Assembly: GCF_900089835.1 (NCBI RefSeq) | Contig: NZ_OANU01000113.1 | Location: 1-34,925, forward strand | Direction: 5' to 3' | Source of the DNA: Vibrio thalassae | GTDB taxonomy: Bacteria > Pseudomonadota > Gammaproteobacteria > Enterobacterales > Vibrionaceae | DNA length: 34,925 bases | Part shown: piece after piece, positions 32,704-34,925 of the stretch | Numbering within the stretch: position 1 is the first letter of the stretch | Layout: each line of letters begins with the position of its first letter | Notes under the pieces: generated by a model | The model's database searches: none | What the model was told of the DNA's origin: nothing | Seen by the model: only the letters and a program-made list of their open reading frames with translations | Translations under genes and position numbers: made by a program

Positions 32704-34158
32704 ATGACATTTTTTCAAACCTCTGATATCACTAATCAATTAACGTCACCGTATCTCGCCTTTTCCGTTCTTGTCGTCGATGATGAAGTTGGCATGCAGG
32801 GCATTCTTAAAAAAGCGCTGAGTAAAGGGTTTGGGCGCGTCGACACCGCAGGCAGTGTCGAAGAAGCAGAACTGCTGCGAATTAACCATCATTACGATCT
32901 GATCATTCTCGATATCAATCTGCCCGGGTGCTCTGGCATTGAGTGGGAAGAAGCCTTTAACAATTTAGACCGCAAAGCAGACGTGATTTTCATGACGGGT
33001 TATGCGGACTTAGAAGTGGCGATCAGCGCGCTGAAATTGGGCGCATCAGACTTTATTCTGAAGCCCTTTAACTTGGAACAAATGCTACAAGCGGTAAAAC
33101 GTTGTATGGATAAAAGGCTAGCGGAACGGCTGAACGTAGCTCTAAGCCATGATATTAGTCGGCTAGTCAGTAAGGAAATCATCGGACTATCAGAAAAGAC
33201 AAAAAACCTTAAGCAATTGATCAGTCAATTCGCACCGTCAAGAGCGTCGGTACTCGTTGAAGGCGAGTCGGGAACCGGTAAGGAACTCGTTGCAAGAGGA
33301 ATACATGCGGCTAGTAAACGGCAAGGACCTTTCGTCGCTATTAACTGTGGCGCCCTTGCACCAGAGCTTCTAGAAAGTGAACTCTTTGGCCATGCGGCAG
33401 GCGCGTTTACTGGCGCTAAGAAAAATCGTGAAGGTCTGTTTCGAGTCGCGAGCGGAGGCACGCTGTTTCTTGATGAAATCGGAGAGATGCCGTTAGCGAT
33501 GCAAGCGTCTTTACTGCGAGTGCTTGAGCAACGAACTGTCAGACCCGTTGGAACCGAGAAAGAAATTAGCATTGATGTGCGCGTCGTTGCCGCCACGAAC
33601 CGCAACTTACAACAAGAAGTGGATCAAGGTAAATTTAGACAAGATCTTTTCTACCGATTGAATGTTCTAAAAATCGAAGTCCCAGCATTGAGAGAGCGAC
33701 TTGCCGATCTCTCCGAGTTAGTTCCATTCTTTACTCGAACGCTAGCCAAAGAGCTTGGCGTCAGCCAGCCCAAATGGGCGCATGAGGATATGCATTCGAT
33801 GCAAGACTATGACTGGCCCGGAAATGTTCGGGAACTGAAGAACCTTCTAGAGCGTTGCATTTTGCTTAACAAACCACCAGCACACTATTTTAGCGAATTG
33901 AAAGGGGCGCCAATTAGTACATCGATTACAATGTCGGTTAACGATCTGACTACCATGCCTGTCAATTATACCATCCAAGACGGGCAGTTCGGATATCCGA
34001 ATTCTTGGTCGCTTAAAGATGTGGAGAAATCCCATATTCAACAGGTAGTATATGCACATGCGGGTAATAAATCTGCTGCCTCGCGTGATTTAGGCGTTGC
34101 ACGTAAAACGTTAGAAAGAAAGTACAAAGAGTGGGACGAAGGTTGCGCAAATGAATAA
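32704..34158 (+). CDS. Sigma-54-dependent NtrC-family response regulator
   Basis: A 484-aa three-domain activator. The receiver (about 20-130) has VLVVDDE at its start, the phospho-acceptor Asp in LIILDINLPG near residue 70, FMTGYA and LKPF with its Lys. The AAA+ domain has Walker A GESGTGKE near 185, the sigma-54-contacting GAFTGA loop near 232, FLDEIGEM Walker B and WPGNVRELKN. A Fis-type helix-turn-helix (NKSAASRDLGVARKTLERKYKEW) ends the protein. All active residues look intact, so it should activate RpoN-dependent promoters when phosphorylated. Its partner kinase gene starts 8 bp inside its 3' end but is broken. No strong Shine-Dalgarno lies close to the ATG. Targets unknown. Confidence 0.95.
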   Translation: MTFFQTSDITNQLTSPYLAFSVLVVDDEVGMQGILKKALSKGFGRVDTAGSVEEAELLRINHHYDLIILDINLPGCSGIEWEEAFNNLDRKADVIFMTGYADLEVAISALKLGASDFILKPFNLEQMLQAVKRCMDKRLAERLNVALSHDISRLVSKEIIGLSEKTKNLKQLISQFAPSRASVLVEGESGTGKELVARGIHAASKRQGPFVAINCGALAPELLESELFGHAAGAFTGAKKNREGLFRVASGGTLFLDEIGEMPLAMQASLLRVLEQRTVRPVGTEKEISIDVRVVAATNRNLQQEVDQGKFRQDLFYRLNVLKIEVPALRERLADLSELVPFFTRTLAKELGVSQPKWAHEDMHSMQDYDWPGNVRELKNLLERCILLNKPPAHYFSELKGAPISTSITMSVNDLTTMPVNYTIQDGQFGYPNSWSLKDVEKSHIQQVVYAHAGNKSAASRDLGVARKTLERKYKEWDEGCANE

Positions 34159-34714
34159 GTTAGCGCGCCTTTGGAGTAAATGGCGCTATAGAACCAAATC
34201 AATGGTTCGCTATCGACTGTTGTTTTTGACATCAGCACCTATTGTTCTCACTTTGATTGCGTTATTTGGTATCACTTCGTATTGGTCCATTCACTATACC
34301 TGGCAAAGTGCGCTGATTGATGTTTCGGAGCGTTTAAGTATTGTGGCCGACAAAATCGATAGTTTGCAAGGCGAGCAGTATGACCATATTCAAGCCTTCT
34401 CGGAGTCCTATGAATTTCGTACTCGATTAGACCATATTCAAACGAATAATGAATTTGATGCGTGGGTAAGCTCCCAGCGACAACGTTATCAACTTGATTT
34501 CTGCGCTGGATGCCGGCAGCAAAAATAACGCTGTCTAAATACCAAATAATGGCGCAGCAGCGTTCCTTCTTTTATGTACTAGATCGTCGGCGTTTGAAAT
34601 GGAGCCTTCTCTTGCAGATCATGCAGAGGTATGGCAGCAGAAGAATCATGTGCTTGAAGAACGTGCTCTGGTCAGTCGTTCCGTCATTGCGGTATTTGAT
34701 GGCAACAGCCAGCT
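34151..34714 (+). pseudogene. Sensor histidine kinase, two frameshifts and truncated by an IS3-family element
   Basis: This is the N-terminal remnant of the membrane sensor partnered with the NtrC-type regulator, whose stop it overlaps by 8 bp. Residues ~20-50 form TM1 (LLFLTSAPIVLTLIALFGITSYW) and a periplasmic sensor region follows. The frame breaks near 34499 (GATTTCTG; one extra T would restore LDFLRWMPAAK) and again near 34584 (one extra base would restore SAFEMEPSLADHAEVW). It then stays open to about 34714, where IS DNA begins. No HAMP, dimerisation or ATPase domain remains in the window. The frameshifts could in principle be sequencing errors; the IS truncation alone would still inactivate the gene. 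Confidence 0.8.
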
Positions 34715-34925
34715 ATCGGCGTTTTTCAAGGTAGTTGTCGCCTTTAATTTTTTAAGCAGCTTCTTTCTGCCTTTCAGGATTTAGCTTAACTTCACCAACT
34801 TCATCCCAGTTTCTAGATTCGTTTGACCACCGCTGTGGGTTGGCTGCTCTCGCTTGTTTATAAAGCTCTTTGCGCTTAGCTAAGATGGTACTATCCTCTC
34901 CATTATGGCGTTGAACTGGGGTCAC
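34715..34925 (-). mobile_element. IS3-family insertion sequence, 3' end (partial)
   Basis: The last ~210 bases hold the 3' end of an IS on the minus strand. The non-coding tail from about 34715 to 34751 should contain the terminal inverted repeat (around TTTTTCAAGGTAGTTGTCGC). The exact boundary and any target duplication cannot be set without the other end. The element runs off the window. Confidence 0.75.
34752..34925 (-). CDS. IS3-family transposase (OrfB), C-terminal 57 codons, partial
   Basis: The frame is open from the window edge to a TAA at 34752-34754 and gives 57 residues. The blocks TPVQRHNGED, LAKRKELYKQARAANPQRWS and ESRNW...VKLNPER are the well-known C-terminal tail of one group of IS3-family transposases, downstream of the DDE catalytic core. 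The integrase core and the frameshifted OrfA would lie beyond the window. It is probably intact outside, but this cannot be seen. Confidence 0.85.
   Translation of the reverse strand: MTPVQRHNGEDSTILAKRKELYKQARAANPQRWSNESRNWDEVGEVKLNPERQKEAA

Overview
The window looks like a Vibrio-type gammaproteobacterial chromosome segment. This is inferred from the protein families, moderate base composition, gene order and compact intergenic regions; there is no rRNA or tRNA to confirm it. Both ends are mobile DNA. The first ~212 bases are the 3' end of a group II intron, with a complete 34-nt domain V. The last ~210 bases are the 3' end of an IS3-family element that has cut a sensor kinase gene. Repeats at both edges are typical of a contig broken at multicopy elements.

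Layout: (1) 256-5634, minus strand: a membrane-anchored coiled-coil DUF2760-like protein followed by two divergent Hsp70-like ATPases of 620 and 932 aa, with a terminator-like hairpin between the two Hsp70 genes. (2) 5965-8119, plus: a CHASE-GGDEF diguanylate cyclase and a DEDDh exonuclease. (3) 8206-11054, minus: a TerB-fold protein, a PhoD-like phosphatase and a small unknown protein. (4) 11304-19033, plus: an outer-membrane barrel, the RNA helicase HrpA, a small barrel behind a Fur-like palindrome, a secreted Ntn hydrolase of the penicillin V acylase/choloylglycine hydrolase family, and a SemiSWEET transporter. (5) 19204-24582: an AT-richer cassette with a HAD phosphatase and a three-gene TRAP transporter on the minus strand, divergent from a cytoplasmic glycerophosphodiesterase and a DeoR/GlpR-type regulator. 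(6) 24702-27673: an M32 carboxypeptidase, a LysE-type exporter, a small lipoprotein and a DUF2960-like protein. (7) 27407-32379, minus: a tungstate uptake and molybdenum/tungsten cofactor operon, tupA-tupB-tupC-mobA-mobB/moeA, probably ending with the DUF2960 gene. (8) 32704 to the end, plus: an NtrC-type sigma-54 response regulator and its decayed, IS-truncated kinase.

How they work together: the tup/mob/moe genes take tungstate or molybdate from the periplasm through to cofactor assembly. The TRAP/GDPD/HAD/DeoR genes look like an uptake-and-cleavage pathway for a phosphorylated, probably acidic solute whose identity the sequence does not give. The Hsp70/DUF2760 cluster looks like a dedicated chaperone machine, with no J-protein or nucleotide exchange factor encoded beside it. 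The most interesting candidates for new biology are the Hsp70/DUF2760 cluster, the TRAP-GDPD cassette, the unusual tupA leader, and the perfect 12-bp inverted repeat between tupA and the response regulator.
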